This document shows positions 28,863-39,076 of a stretch of 64,000 bases of DNA, piece after piece. This DNA comes from Sinorhizobium terangae. GTDB lineage: Bacteria > Pseudomonadota > Alphaproteobacteria > Rhizobiales > Rhizobiaceae. The stretch spans positions 1 to 64,000 of the forward strand of contig NZ_WITC01000057.1 in the NCBI RefSeq assembly GCF_009601505.1. The letters are read 5' to 3'. The notes beneath the pieces are model-generated. The model saw only the letters and a list, made by a program, of their open reading frames with translations. It had not been told where the DNA came from and searched no databases. The position numbers and the translations under genes are program-made. The first letter of the stretch is position 1. The number at the start of each line of letters is the position of its first letter.

Positions 28863-29684
28863 TTATGAAGACTTGCGCTTGAAGGCGCTGTTGAGCATTC
28901 CGCTGAGGACCCCGATGAAGAGCAGCGGAGGAATGGAGAGCAGCACGACCGAGGCGTTGAGGATGCCCCAGGGCACGTCCCGGCCGAGCTGGGTGAGTTC
29001 GGAGGCGACGATCGGCAGCGTTTTGGCGTCGGAGGTCGTCAGCATCAATGCGATCAGGAATTCGTTCCAGACGAGCACGAAGGCAAAGGCGACGGCGCCG
29101 ATCAGCGAGCGCGAGGCGATCGGCAGTGCGATCAGGAAAAAGATCGCATAGGGGCCGTAGCCATCGACGCGGGCGGCTTCCTCTACCTCCTTCGGCACGC
29201 GGGCAAAGGCCGGGACCGAAAGCCAGACAACGGTTGCAAGCGTCAGCAGCGTATAGGTGATGATGAGCGACAGCCTCGTGTCGTAGAGCTCCAGCTGCAG
29301 CCAGATTACCATCAGCGGAATGGCGACGGCGACCGGCGGCAGGAAGCGCAGCGACAGCACGAAGAACTGAATGTCCTTCGACCAGCGGTTCGGATGGCGC
29401 GCGGTGGCATAGGCCGCAGGCAGACCAAGCACCGCGCCGATTAGCACGGCGGCGCCCGAGGTCACCAACGAATTGAACAGGCCGTCGAAGACGCTGTCGC
29501 GACCGAGCACGTAGGCGAAATTGTCGAGCGTCGGGGTGAAGATGAAAAGCGGCGTGGGCGTGACGATGTCCACGCGGTTCTTGAAGGCGTTGAGTGCAGT
29601 CCAGAACGCCGGGAACACGGCGGAGAACGCTGCGAGGAGGAGGATGGCGCGGCCAGCGAGGCGGCCGATCGAACGGCCGCTCAT
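28863..29684 (-). CDS. ABC sugar transporter permease (MalG type)
   Basis: The 273-residue protein has six helices of the MalG type. The start [11 protein letters not shown] leads into the first helix, then [29 protein letters not shown], and the EAA loop [20 protein letters not shown] that contacts the ATPase. It works with the MalF-type partner and its ATG overlaps that gene's stop (ATGA). The adjacent dehydrogenase starts 14 bases downstream. Confidence 0.92.
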   Translation of the reverse strand: MSGRSIGRLAGRAILLLAAFSAVFPAFWTALNAFKNRVDIVTPTPLFIFTPTLDNFAYVLGRDSVFDGLFNSLVTSGAAVLIGAVLGLPAAYATARHPNRWSKDIQFFVLSLRFLPPVAVAIPLMVIWLQLELYDTRLSLIITYTLLTLATVVWLSVPAFARVPKEVEEAARVDGYGPYAIFFLIALPIASRSLIGAVAFAFVLVWNEFLIALMLTTSDAKTLPIVASELTQLGRDVPWGILNASVVLLSIPPLLFIGVLSGMLNSAFKRKSS

Positions 29685-30544
29685 ATCTTCGCCCTCTTCC
29701 AGATGACGGTGAAGGCAAGCGAGGTCGCGATCATCATCAGAACCGCCATGCCGGATGCATAGGAAATGCGGCCTGACTCGATGAATCCTTGCGAGAAGGC
29801 GTACATGTCGAGCGTCTCGGTGGAGATGCCGGGGCCGCCCCGGGTCATCACGTAGATCAGGTCGAAGGCGCGCAGCGATTCGATCATCTTGACGAAGGCG
29901 AGCGAGATGAGCGGCGCCTTCAGCATCGGCAGCGCCACATAGCCATAGACTTCCCACGTACGCGCATGGTCGAGCCGAGCCGCCTCGAACGGCTGCGGCG
30001 GCAGGGTCTCCAAAAGCTTCAGCACGATGACGGAGAAGAACAGGCCCCATTGCCAGACGTCGACGAGGGCGACCGTTCCGAGCGCGGTCAGCGGATTGGA
30101 CAAGAGATCGAGCGGCTGGCCGGTGATCGCCTTGTAAGGATAGGTGGCGATGCCATAGAGCGGATGGAATGCGAACTTCCAAACGAAGGCGGCCGAGACG
30201 CGCGGCAGGATAACCGGCACGATGAACAGCAGCGCCAGAACATTGCGGGTGCGCCGCGAGACGCATTCGAACAGCAGGATGCCGAGGCCGACCGCGATCA
30301 GCATGGTGAAGCCAACTGTGATGACCTCCCAGCTCAGCGAAACCGTAATGGCGTTGACGAAGCGCCGGTCCGAAAACAGCGCGAGATAGTTGTCGAAGCC
30401 GACGAAATTTCCGTCAGGTCTGCTGAGTTCGCGATCCTCGAAGGATATGACGATCGCGCAGACGGTCGGCACCAGCGCCAAGACGGCGAGCACGACCATG
30501 GCAGGCGCAAGGAACACCCAGGGCAATGTATTCTTGTTCTTCAT
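29681..30544 (-). CDS. ABC sugar transporter permease (MalF type)
   Basis: The 287-residue protein is a CUT1 permease with six helices. It begins [20 protein letters not shown] and carries the EAA loop in [20 protein letters not shown], followed by a region with [20 protein letters not shown] and [12 protein letters not shown], which is typical of MalF/UgpA subunits. It follows the binding-protein gene by about 97 bases. It forms a heterodimer with the MalG-type subunit. Confidence 0.92.
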   Translation of the reverse strand: MKNKNTLPWVFLAPAMVVLAVLALVPTVCAIVISFEDRELSRPDGNFVGFDNYLALFSDRRFVNAITVSLSWEVITVGFTMLIAVGLGILLFECVSRRTRNVLALLFIVPVILPRVSAAFVWKFAFHPLYGIATYPYKAITGQPLDLLSNPLTALGTVALVDVWQWGLFFSVIVLKLLETLPPQPFEAARLDHARTWEVYGYVALPMLKAPLISLAFVKMIESLRAFDLIYVMTRGGPGISTETLDMYAFSQGFIESGRISYASGMAVLMMIATSLAFTVIWKRAKI

Positions 30545-30641
30545 GAGTCCCTCCGACGACGCCGTGCGCGTCGCCTTGGATGGAAAGCCCCGACGCCGCC
30601 GAAGCCAGCGCCGGGACGGGAGGATATCTGTTCAGTCTGGA

Positions 30642-31919
30642 TTACTGGCTGCGGCCGACGAGGTCGGTGGCAAAGCCGTTGAGCTCATCCAGGCCTTCCT
30701 TGATATCCGTGCGGGTGCCGGTGATCAGTTCTTCCAGGATGATGCCCCACCGGTCGCCCAGGTCCGGCCACGATGCGTTCTGCCAGAAGTTGACCGCCGT
30801 GACCTTGCCGGTGTCGGCGAGCGCTTGGCCGAGGTCGGGACCATAGAGTTCGGCGAACTTCGGACTGGTCATGACGCTGGTACGGTTGAGTTCGCTAAAT
30901 TGGCCTTCTTCGAGACGGCGCTGTTCGTTTTCCTTCGACGTTGCCCAGGCGATGAACAGACCGGCGCACTGCTTGGCCTCTTCCGTCTTGTTCGCCTTGG
31001 TGCCGATGGCGAGGCCGTGGCCGTAGCCACCGCCGGTCAGCGGGGTCGGCGGCGGGAGGTAGCCGATCTTGTCGGCGACCTGCGACGACTTCGGATCGAG
31101 CGCCATCCCGACCAGCGGCGTGGATTCGATGAGGAGGGCGACCTGGCCGGAGGTGAAGGCGCCGACCGCCTCGTCCCAGCCGCCGGTCTGGCTGCCCGGT
31201 GCGGAATACTTGAAGATCTCGAGGTAGGTCTCGGTCGCCTTCAAGGCCGCGTCGCCATCGAAGACCGGCTTGTCCCCCTCGAACCAGTTACCGCCAAAGC
31301 CCTTGAAGTAAGGCATCCAGCGCCAGACGTTGGCGCCCGAGCCGCGCTGGCCGCGCAGGGCGGTGCCGTAGATGCCCTTGTCGGGCTGATGCAGGGCCTT
31401 CACGGCAGCGATGTATTCGTCGAGCGTGGTCGGCGGCTTGATGCCAGCGGCTTCAAGCAGATCCTTGCGGTAGACCATCAGGTCGCCGCCGCCGGTCAAA
31501 GGCGCAAACCAAACCTTGCCGTCATAGGTGGCGACCTTCTGGCGCCCTGGATCGAAATCGGCATAATCGTAATCAGCAGGATAGTAGTCGGTCAGCGGAG
31601 CGACCCAGCCGGACTTTGCGAAAAGTGCGACGTTGGCTTCGTCAATATAATACACATTGTACTTACCGATCGTCGACGCATCGGCCTTGGTCTTGGCGCG
31701 GCGATCGTTCTCGTTCAGATAGTCGATCTGGAAATCCGCACCGCCCGAGAGCTTGGCGAATTCATCCTTGTAGTTTTCAAGCAGCGTCAGGCCGTCGCGC
31801 GGCTGCGCGATAACCCGGATGGTCCCGGTGCATTGTGCAGCCTCAGCAATTGAAGACGCCGAGCTTGCGAGAGCGCAAGCGATAGTGATGCTCGAAACGA
31901 GCGCTTTCAGGTCTTTCAT
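30642..31919 (-). CDS. ABC transporter extracellular substrate-binding protein (sugar/polyol)
   Basis: The 425-residue protein starts with a Sec signal peptide (MKDLKALVSSITIACALASS, cleavage around AEAAQC) and continues as a type-1 solute-binding protein with LTLLENYKDEFAKLSGG, YYIDEANVALFAKSGW, LMVYRKDLLEAAGIKPPTTL, FTSGQVALLIESTP and GYGHGLAIGTKANKTEEAKQ. It binds the substrate in the periplasm and delivers it to the MalF/MalG pair. It is the first gene of the operon. The polyol specificity is inferred only from the dehydrogenase. Cys near the cleavage site may also allow lipidation but no clean lipobox is seen. Confidence 0.92.
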   Translation of the reverse strand: MKDLKALVSSITIACALASSASSIAEAAQCTGTIRVIAQPRDGLTLLENYKDEFAKLSGGADFQIDYLNENDRRAKTKADASTIGKYNVYYIDEANVALFAKSGWVAPLTDYYPADYDYADFDPGRQKVATYDGKVWFAPLTGGGDLMVYRKDLLEAAGIKPPTTLDEYIAAVKALHQPDKGIYGTALRGQRGSGANVWRWMPYFKGFGGNWFEGDKPVFDGDAALKATETYLEIFKYSAPGSQTGGWDEAVGAFTSGQVALLIESTPLVGMALDPKSSQVADKIGYLPPPTPLTGGGYGHGLAIGTKANKTEEAKQCAGLFIAWATSKENEQRRLEEGQFSELNRTSVMTSPKFAELYGPDLGQALADTGKVTAVNFWQNASWPDLGDRWGIILEELITGTRTDIKEGLDELNGFATDLVGRSQ

Positions 31920-32068
31920 GTTTTGAACCTCCCCTAAAGGTCTGCAGAGCAGGCTTCAGAATCTCCCGATTCCGCTCGCCTGCTCCTCCCGTGCGAGCTT
32001 GCTCGCTGATGTGATCCTATGAAATACGGCGCGATGAACTAGCGCCCCTCATGCACGTAATCTATACT

Positions 32069-33040
32069 TTAATGCGCGTTGAAATGCTGCGCATCGATTG
32101 TCCGGACCGGTCGCCTCTGTCCTGTCAACCGCCGATAGGCGGAGGGTGTCATCTTGTGATGACGCAGAAATGTGCGGTTGAAATTGGAAATGTTGAGATA
32201 GCCTACCTCGAAGCAGATGTCGGTGATCGGCATCTCGCTTTCGGCGAGCAGCTTGCAGGCCTGCCAGATGCGCAGCTTGTTGACGTGATCGGTGAAGCTG
32301 TTGCCGGTGTTCTTCTTGAAGAAGCGGGAAAACGCGCTCTCGCTCATGCCGGCTAGCGCCGCCACGTCCGCGAGGTGAATATCGGTCGCGACATGCTCGA
32401 AAATATAGATGAGCACGCGCTGCAGCACATCGAGGGTCTCTGCGTCGAGCTTCGGTGCAAATTCCGGCGACGACAGGATTTCATACTCGTGGCTGCCAGA
32501 CAGGAGATCCAGGAGCTCGGCGAACGCGGCGAAGCGGGAGAAACCGGAGTGGGCGCCCATGCTCTCCATGAGCTCCGCGCCGCGGTGGCGCGTTTCGCCG
32601 TGAAAGACGAGGCCTTGTTCGGCGAGCCGGAAGAAGGCGTCGAGCTGGGCAAATTCCGGTGCCAATTTGCTGAGTTCGCCGATCCGCTCCTGGTCGAACT
32701 GGATGACGATATCGCGGCCTTCGATGATCTCGCCCGGCTCAGTGGCCGTTACCCAATCATGCGGCAGGTTTCGGCCCACGACGGTGAGATAGCCGGGGCC
32801 GAATTCGCCGATGTAGTCGCCTACGAAGGCCATGCCTGCGGCATTGCGGATCAGGTGAATTTCAATCTCGGGATGGAAGTTCCAGACATTGCGCTCCCAG
32901 GGATAGTTGTCCTTGCGCCACAGAAAGGTCTCATTCACGCCGGTGACGATGTGCTCGAAGGTCGGCGGGTTGTTGGCCATCGCCGCCGTCTTGACACCAA
33001 GAGCCCTCCCGGCCTCCGTCCCTCTCGCATTCCTCAGCAT
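32069..33040 (-). CDS. AraC-family regulator of the sugar/polyol operon
   Basis: The protein (323 residues from the 33040 start) has an N-terminal cupin-type sensory part with NFHPEIEIHLIRNAAGMAFV and a C-terminal double helix-turn-helix: DIHLADVAALAGMSESAFSR and EMPITDICFEVGYLNISNFN, with FLRHHKMTPSAYRRL at the end. GAGGAACA before 33040 supports that start; the ATG at 32980 (MANNPPTF) is an alternative without a good ribosome site. It is likely the activator of the downstream ABC operon, with the transported sugar or polyol as ligand. 149 bases separate it from the binding-protein gene. Confidence 0.88.
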   Translation of the reverse strand: MLRNARGTEAGRALGVKTAAMANNPPTFEHIVTGVNETFLWRKDNYPWERNVWNFHPEIEIHLIRNAAGMAFVGDYIGEFGPGYLTVVGRNLPHDWVTATEPGEIIEGRDIVIQFDQERIGELSKLAPEFAQLDAFFRLAEQGLVFHGETRHRGAELMESMGAHSGFSRFAAFAELLDLLSGSHEYEILSSPEFAPKLDAETLDVLQRVLIYIFEHVATDIHLADVAALAGMSESAFSRFFKKNTGNSFTDHVNKLRIWQACKLLAESEMPITDICFEVGYLNISNFNRTFLRHHKMTPSAYRRLTGQRRPVRTIDAQHFNAH

Positions 33041-33338
33041 TGTTCCTCGCAGCCTCCTTGCCGAGCGCGGATGTACCGCCATTTCGCAATGTCGATGTTG
33101 CGGCCAAAGTACTACGCCGTGCCATTTGACGTGATGAACGCAAGAGTCATAGACATGCAGATCATGGAATTCATGTTTAAAGCTGATTTATTTTGACAAT
33201 TGGACTTTGCCATTCAGCCGCATCTTCACGCCTGCGTACTCATGTGGGCGAGCAAATCTCACGCACCGCAGCACCCGCCGCCTTCGTGAGAAAAGGCGCG
33301 AACGATGTCCTTTGTCTGCCCAACTCCGCCCGCGCTCG
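33041..33338. other. Intergenic region before the AraC gene
   Basis: About 300 bases with nothing recognised. Frames here are short and without family content. It probably holds the promoter of the AraC gene. Confidence 0.3.
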
Positions 33339-34598
33339 CTAGGAGCGTGCTTTCTCGTCGCACTGCTCAGGGTGAGCCTCCCAGCCAAAGATGCTGCGAC
33401 CGCCCCATTCGGGGGACCGGCGGAACTCCCCGGCGACAATTTCTTTTAGATCCGGGCCGGTAACGTATTTCTCCAGCTGCCTCGCCTGATCGTCCAAACG
33501 TCTCAGCGCCTGTAGCTCCTCATCACGACCGAGCCGCGCTTTGGTCACAGCCGATTTCATTACGCGGATCGTCTGATCGTAGACTTGGAGTGGCACGGGA
33601 AACGGATGGCGATCCTTGCCGCCGTGCGCAAGCGAGAACCGCGCGGGATCGGCAAAACGGCAGGGCGCGCCATGCACCACTTCTGCCACCATCGCCAGCG
33701 CGTTGACCGTCCGCGCACCGACGCCTGGAACGAGCAGGAGTTGTTCGAAATCTTCAGGCCCGCGATCGACGGCCGCAGCAAGCGTTGCGTGCAACCGCCT
33801 CATGTTGATGTTTTCTTCTCGCACCTCGTGATGTGCCGGCATTACAAGGTGCGGCAGCAGGGGTTGCACGAGTTCTTTCGTTTGGACCTTCGAATCAATC
33901 CGGACTATCTCGCGCACAATTCGGTCCGGCCCGAGAGAGGTTAGAAGGTCAAGCTGACCCTTTCGCGATGCTGCGGCACGCCTATCGGCGAGATTGACGA
34001 TTTCGCCCTGGCGCTTTCCTTCTATCGCTGCATGGGGGGAATCGACGAAACTGGAAACGCCTTCTGATAGCCAGTGGTAGCGCCTAGCCTGTCGCTTGTC
34101 ACCATTCATGCCCTGCTGCACGACCACCCATTTGCCGTCGTCGGCCACGATGAAGCCGTGCAGGTAAAGGTCGAATCCATCTTGAACCGCTGCGCTGTCA
34201 ACCTTTGCGACGAGCCGGCTGGTGGCTGCGAGACGGCCGCCGTCGATGCCGACACGATTCCCGATGTCGATCAATTCGGCTGGCGTCTGCCTCGAATTTC
34301 GCCCACGTCCTCCGCAGACATGAACACCTAGTTCCCGCGAAAGGGGTGCGAGGCCGCGCTTCAAAGCGCCAATGACACTTGTTGTGATTCCGGAGGAGTG
34401 CCAATCCATACCCATGACGCAGCCAAAGGACTGGAACCAGAAGGGGTGCGCCAAACGCCGGAGAAACTCGTCGCGGCCATATTCAATCACGATTGCTTCG
34501 GTGATGACCGCGCCAAGCTTCGTCATGCGTTCGCCCAGCCACCGGGGAACCTTGCCACCATGAAGCGGGAGATCTGCACTGCCTGCTCTTTGAACCAT
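33339..34598 (-). CDS. DUF763 protein
   Basis: The 419-residue protein matches DUF763 across its length: MVQRAGSADLPLHGGKVPRW, then EYGRDEFLRRLAHPFWFQSF, CVMGMDWHSSGITTSVIGAL and, in the middle, VQQGMNGDKRQARRYHWLSE. A helix-hairpin-helix-like piece occurs in LLLVPGVGARTVNALAMVAE around residue 290. DUF763 proteins are widely spread in archaea and bacteria, with no established activity; the HhH-like part suggests nucleic-acid contact, which is inference. It is alone on its strand here. Confidence 0.88.
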   Translation of the reverse strand: MVQRAGSADLPLHGGKVPRWLGERMTKLGAVITEAIVIEYGRDEFLRRLAHPFWFQSFGCVMGMDWHSSGITTSVIGALKRGLAPLSRELGVHVCGGRGRNSRQTPAELIDIGNRVGIDGGRLAATSRLVAKVDSAAVQDGFDLYLHGFIVADDGKWVVVQQGMNGDKRQARRYHWLSEGVSSFVDSPHAAIEGKRQGEIVNLADRRAAASRKGQLDLLTSLGPDRIVREIVRIDSKVQTKELVQPLLPHLVMPAHHEVREENINMRRLHATLAAAVDRGPEDFEQLLLVPGVGARTVNALAMVAEVVHGAPCRFADPARFSLAHGGKDRHPFPVPLQVYDQTIRVMKSAVTKARLGRDEELQALRRLDDQARQLEKYVTGPDLKEIVAGEFRRSPEWGGRSIFGWEAHPEQCDEKARS

Positions 34599-34934
34599 CC
34601 GATCCTTATAAACCGGCCGTCGAAGTTATGACAGGGAGAAGTTCCTAAAATGTTCTGTTTTGCGCGTATCCTTTGGGCGCTTGACATCCAAGTACACACC
34701 TTGGGCAGAATCAAACGGTGCACCCGATGCTCTGTCGGGGTGTAGTCACAGGCAACCACGCTCAAAAGCGGGTTGGGCTGCCGGCAGGTCCGGCTGCGGC
34801 CATTGCTGCAGCGCTCTCCGACCAACGTCGGTCAAGCCACAGACGCCACTCTGGAGGCGCTCAAACCAGCCATAGAGGTGCAAAATGTTCCCGGCATCCG
34901 GTATCCTGGATCTGATTTCACGCACGCACATCGG
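34599..34934. other. Intergenic stretch
   Basis: About 335 bases between the DUF763 start and the VOC fragment. No supported gene or site was recognised. Confidence 0.3.
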
Positions 34935-35099
34935 TGGTGCAAGGACAAGTGGGGGATTTCCTCGCAGATCACGCCGCGTGTGCTGACTGATGCGCTGGCC
35001 GCCGGCGGCGCTGAGGCAAAGCGCGCGTTCGATGCCATGATGGACATGGGGAGAATCGACGTCGCCGCGATCGAGACGGCGCGGCGGACGCTTCGTCGC
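34935..35099 (+). pseudogene. VOC/PhnB-type glyoxalase-fold fragment
   Basis: The frame reads WCKDKWGISSQITPRVLTDA, then LAAGGAEAKRAFDAMMDMGR and IDVAAIETARR. This is the C-terminal end of PhnB/3-demethylubiquinone-methyltransferase-like VOC proteins (usual form KDKWGVSWQITP ... AFDAMMTMxKIDVAAIEAA). No start, ribosome site or N-terminal half is present. It is a leftover. Confidence 0.6.
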
Positions 35100-35319
35100 G
35101 GCTTACAGCCAAGTTGCTCTCGGAGGGTGCTGCGCGCACTTTCGTGCGCCACACACCCTCCGCCCCGACTCCAGTTCGACACGCGTGATCCACCCGCTCA
35201 TGCGGGTTGCGTGGCCCCTCGGCTTTCCCCTGGGCTTATCGACAAATCGCTCTACCTGCTTAATGAAACAACGCGGACGCCATTTTCATCCAGCTTGCAC
35301 GGGAGGTCAGCGGAAGGAC

Positions 35320-37272
35320 ATGAGCGAGGAAAGCAGCAGGGATTACGGCTCGGGATCGATAGCCACAGCACAGCCGTCCAAGTTTCCAACGCTCGCTGCG
35401 ATGGCTGCCGCGGTCGCTGTCCTCTATTTCGCCCGAGCAGTATTCCTGCCCCTGGCCGTTGCCATCCTGCTTACGTTTGCGCTGGCACCGGTCGTCGCGA
35501 ACCTCAGAAAAGTCGGTTTGCCGCGCATGCCTGCCGTCATCGTAAGCGTGGCTGCGGCCTTTCTCTCGCTCTCGATCTTCAGCGCCGTCGTGGCGATGCA
35601 GGTCAGCGAGGTTGCGCGGAACCTCCCGACATACCAGTCCAACATCGTTGAAAAGATCAGGGCCCTGAAAGAGGCGGAGTCGGAAAACAGCGTGATCGAT
35701 CGGCTTGGCCGTCTCGTGGAGAGGATCGGGACCGAACTCAGCCGGTCGGAACCTCAAGCCCAACCATCTTCCGGGGCGCAGCCGCCCAAGCCGCTTCTGG
35801 TGGAGATCTTCTCGCCTCAGCGCCCGATCGAAATGCTGAGGAGCATTGTCAATCCTCTCGTTGGTCCATTGGCGACGACCGGACTCATCATCATCGTCGT
35901 CATCTTCATGCTTCTGGAGCGGGAGGATCTGAGGGACCGTTTCATCCGCCTCGTGGGCTACGGAGACCTCCACCGCACAACGCAAGCCCTCCAGGATGCT
36001 GGCTCGCGTGTCGGCCGATACCTGCTCATGCAGCTGGTGGTGAACATCACCTATGGCATACCGCTGGCAGCCGGTCTCTGGGTGCTGGGCATACCCAATG
36101 CGGTCCTCTGGGGCATGCTGGCAATCGTCCTCAGGTTCGTGCCCTATATCGGCCCCATCATCGCCGCGCTCGTTCCCTTGTTCCTGGCTTTTTCGGTGGC
36201 GCCGGGCTGGAGCGTGCTGCTCTGGACAGCAGCTCTGTTCGTTCTCCTCGAAGTGCTCAGCAACAATGTCGTGGAGCCCTGGCTCTACGGTTCGCGCACC
36301 GGCCTGTCACCGCTTGCGATCATCGTTGCGGCAATCTTCTGGGCCTGGCTCTGGGGACCCGTCGGGCTGGTGCTGTCGACGCCGCTGACGGTCTGTCTCG
36401 TCGTTCTCGGCCGCCATGTTCCCCAGTTCGAGTTCTTCGAAATCCTTTTCGGCAACGAGCCGGTCCTCGATCCCAAGGAACGCCTGTACCAGCGCCTGCT
36501 CGCGGGCGATCCCGACGAGGCGACCGACAACGCCGAGGAGATGCTCGAGGAGAAGTATCTCGTCGAGTTCTACGACTCCGTCGCCATTCCGGCCCTGCTG
36601 CTTGCAGAACGGGATCGCGCTCGAAAGGCGATGACGGATGCGCAACTGGAGCAGGTTGCCGAGAGCGGGCACGTGCTCGTCGCCAATCTTCAAGAAATCG
36701 CGAGCGAAGAAGAGGAGGAAGAGGAGGACGATAACGCCGACGGTCCAGACGAAGAAGATGAAGCCGGCGGCTTTGAGTTGCCGGACGGGGACGGGAAATC
36801 CGTACTATGCATCGGGGGAAGGGGCGATCTGGACGACGTGGCTGCCTCGATGTTGTCGCAGGTCGTCACGATCCAGGGCGCCGAGGCTGCATTGGCCAGC
36901 TACCGGGACCTGAAAGTCGGCAATATAAGGGCTCTGGCGCTGGAGGGCCGTACCACGGTCATCATCGGCTTTCTCAACCAGGATTCCGGGAAACACGCGA
37001 AATTCATCGTGCGCAGGCTGAAGCGTTTGACGCCGACGGCGCGCATCGGCATCGTATTCTGGCGGGAGGACCGAGAAGGAGCGTCCCACGCAAAGGCGCA
37101 GCTCATCGAAGAGTTGCAGGCGGATTTCGTCGCCTTTTCGATCGTCGATGCGGCCCGCGAAAGCCTTTCCGAAGGAGAAGCGCGACCTTTGAAAGCGGCG
37201 CGCATGAGGATTGTTCATCGTTCCACCACCCGCAGGGCGGGCACGCAAAGAAAGGAAAAGGCGCCCGCTTAG
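35320..37272 (+). CDS. AI-2E family transporter with long acidic C-terminal extension
   Basis: The 650-residue protein has the AI-2E transporter core (residues about 20-380) with RAVFLPLAVAILLTFALAPV, a large periplasmic segment, and GLIIIVVIFMLLEREDLRDR, then GIPNAVLWGMLAIVLRFVPY and EVLSNNVVEPWLYGSRTGLS. Family members are typically about 350-400 residues. After it comes a cytoplasmic extension of about 260 residues with a run of Glu/Asp near 510 (EEEEEEEDDNADGPDEEDEA) and a soluble domain with KSVLCIGGRGDLDDVAASML. The start at 35320 follows CGGAAGGAC. Export role (small molecules or ions) is not known. Confidence 0.85.
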   Translation: MSEESSRDYGSGSIATAQPSKFPTLAAMAAAVAVLYFARAVFLPLAVAILLTFALAPVVANLRKVGLPRMPAVIVSVAAAFLSLSIFSAVVAMQVSEVARNLPTYQSNIVEKIRALKEAESENSVIDRLGRLVERIGTELSRSEPQAQPSSGAQPPKPLLVEIFSPQRPIEMLRSIVNPLVGPLATTGLIIIVVIFMLLEREDLRDRFIRLVGYGDLHRTTQALQDAGSRVGRYLLMQLVVNITYGIPLAAGLWVLGIPNAVLWGMLAIVLRFVPYIGPIIAALVPLFLAFSVAPGWSVLLWTAALFVLLEVLSNNVVEPWLYGSRTGLSPLAIIVAAIFWAWLWGPVGLVLSTPLTVCLVVLGRHVPQFEFFEILFGNEPVLDPKERLYQRLLAGDPDEATDNAEEMLEEKYLVEFYDSVAIPALLLAERDRARKAMTDAQLEQVAESGHVLVANLQEIASEEEEEEEDDNADGPDEEDEAGGFELPDGDGKSVLCIGGRGDLDDVAASMLSQVVTIQGAEAALASYRDLKVGNIRALALEGRTTVIIGFLNQDSGKHAKFIVRRLKRLTPTARIGIVFWREDREGASHAKAQLIEELQADFVAFSIVDAARESLSEGEARPLKAARMRIVHRSTTRRAGTQRKEKAPA

Positions 37273-37576
37273 AGCATTCCGTTTTGGTTCAGAAACTCCG
37301 CCGCACCACGGCTCAAGGCCTTCACCGTCAGCAGGCGTCATCGAAATTGACATTTCTCGCGTAGGACTGTTGCGTACGGTCCCTGCAATGCGGATCACCG
37401 CGCATCCAGAGCACTCTCCCTCCGTCTTGATCCGCGCCATCAGCTTGCGGCATGGCACGGTTATGAAAGGATCTCTTCGGCGGTTCGGCGCTCGTCTTTC
37501 GTTGGGGCCGTACCGGTACTCGCGGCCATCTGTTTGAGGATGACCGTCAGGCTACCGTGACGCAATCGGAGGCCGC
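37273..37576 (+). promoter_or_regulatory. Leader of the broken antiporter gene
   Basis: These 304 bases precede the frameshifted antiporter gene. No FixK/Anr-type TTGA-N6-TCAA box was found. The leader differs from that of the intact copy at 39291. Confidence 0.3.
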
Positions 37577-38997
37577 ATGACCAGCACTGCTCAGAAACTT
37601 TCGCTTGCATACCTGTCCGCGCTCGTCGTCGGCTCCATGGTCGGCGCCGGAATTTTTTCCCTGCCGCGCACCTTCGGCAATGCGACCGGACCGTTCGGCG
37701 CGATCGTGGCCTGGTGCATCGCAGGGGCGGGAATGTACACTCTGGCCCACGTGTCCCGGGTGCTTGCGGAATGCAAGCCGGATCTCGACGCGGGCGTCTA
37801 CGCATATGCGCGGCCGGTTTTGGCGACTATGCCGGCTTCCTTTCGGCCCTCGGCTGGGCTCGTCGGTTGTATTGCGGATGTATTGTACTGGGTGTTGATC
37901 AAGGCGATCCTCGGCGCCTTCTTTCCGGTCTTCGGAGACGGCAACACGGTCGCCGCCGTGCTCGTCTCCTCCGTGGCGCTGTGGGGCTTTCACTTCATGA
38001 TCCTGGGGGGGATCAAAGAGGCAGCAGCCATCAACAGTGTCGTCACCGTGGCAAAGATCGTCCCCATTGTGATCTTCGTCGTCATTCTGCTCGGCGCGTT
38101 CGAGGCCGACCTCTTTCGAACCAAGTTCTGGGGCGGCGCGGGCATGCCCGAGGCGAGCCTGTTCGAGCAGGTGCGTGGGACCATGCTGGTCACGGTTTTT
38201 GTGTTCATAGGCGTAGAGGGCGCGAGCGTCTATTCGCGCTGCGCCCGCAAACGTTCCGATGTGGGCGTGGCCACTTCACTGGGCTTCGCAGGCGTGCTGG
38301 GACTGATGGTGTTGGTAAGCTTCTCCCCTACGCCGCGCTGGAACGACCGGAAATCGCAGGCATGCGGCAACCCTCGATGGCTTCCGTGCTGGAATCCGTC
38401 GTTGGGCCTTGGGGCTCCGTTTTTGTCAGTGTCGGTTTGATCGTTTCCGTGCTCGGAGCGTACCTGGCATGGTCGCTGATCTGCGTCGAAGTAATCTTCT
38501 ACGCCGCCATGAACGGAGACATGCCGCGCGTTCTCGCCAGAGAGAACAGTAACCACGTTCCTGCTGCGGCTCTGTGGCTGACAAACGGAGTGATCCAGCT
38601 CTTCCTCGTCAGCACGCTGTTCTCGGAGGACGCGTTCCGGTTGATGGTAAACCTGACGAGCGCGATGGTTCTGGTTCCATACCTGCTGGTCGCGGCCTAC
38701 GGGTTCCTCGTCGCCCGGCGCAGTGTGACCTATGACAGGCCGGAAGAGCGGCGCCGGGATCTGACCTTCGCAGGTGCCGCCATGGTCTACACAGCGCTCA
38801 TGATCTATGCAGGAGGTCTGAAGTTCCTGTTGCTTTCCATCATCCTCTACGCACTTGGAACGGTCCTGTTCTTCCACACAAGGCGCGAACAGAAGAAGCC
38901 GCTGTTCAACTCTCGGGAATGGCTCGTCTTCATGGCTGCAATGGCCGGATGCTTCTTCGGCATCTACGGTCTCGCGACGGGCTACATCACCCTCTAG
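37577..38997 (+). pseudogene. Arginine/ornithine-type antiporter (APC family), frameshifted
   Basis: The gene reads MTSTAQKLSLAYLSALVVGS, MVGAGIFSLPRTFGNATGPF and KPDLDAGVYAYAR, close to the intact copy at 39291. After that the frame is off between about 37809 and 37860, where a second frame gives GFGDYAGFLSALG, and then returns with YWVLIKA. At about 38320 a further shift follows, and the rest (PYAALERPEIAGMRQPSMAS to GIYGLATGYITL) is read in another frame to 38997. One compensated and one uncompensated shift leave no complete protein. The first 250 codons could still be translated. Confidence 0.85.
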
Positions 38998-39076
38998 ATT
39001 TCACAGTGCTTTGCGCGTGAACAGGCGCGCGGTGCCGTAGTGCGCACGCGTCTCTTGTGGCGGCATGTCAGCGGAC

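Noticed and set aside
28849-29718. 638-residue fusion of permease-frame sequence with the polyol dehydrogenase
   Set aside because: The upstream part is an out-of-frame reading of the MalG-type gene. The dehydrogenase has its own ribosome site and start at 28848.
34773-35651. 292-codon plus-strand frame starting at 34773
   Set aside because: Only the short VOC-like piece at 34935-35099 has family content; the rest overlaps the AI-2E gene in another frame.
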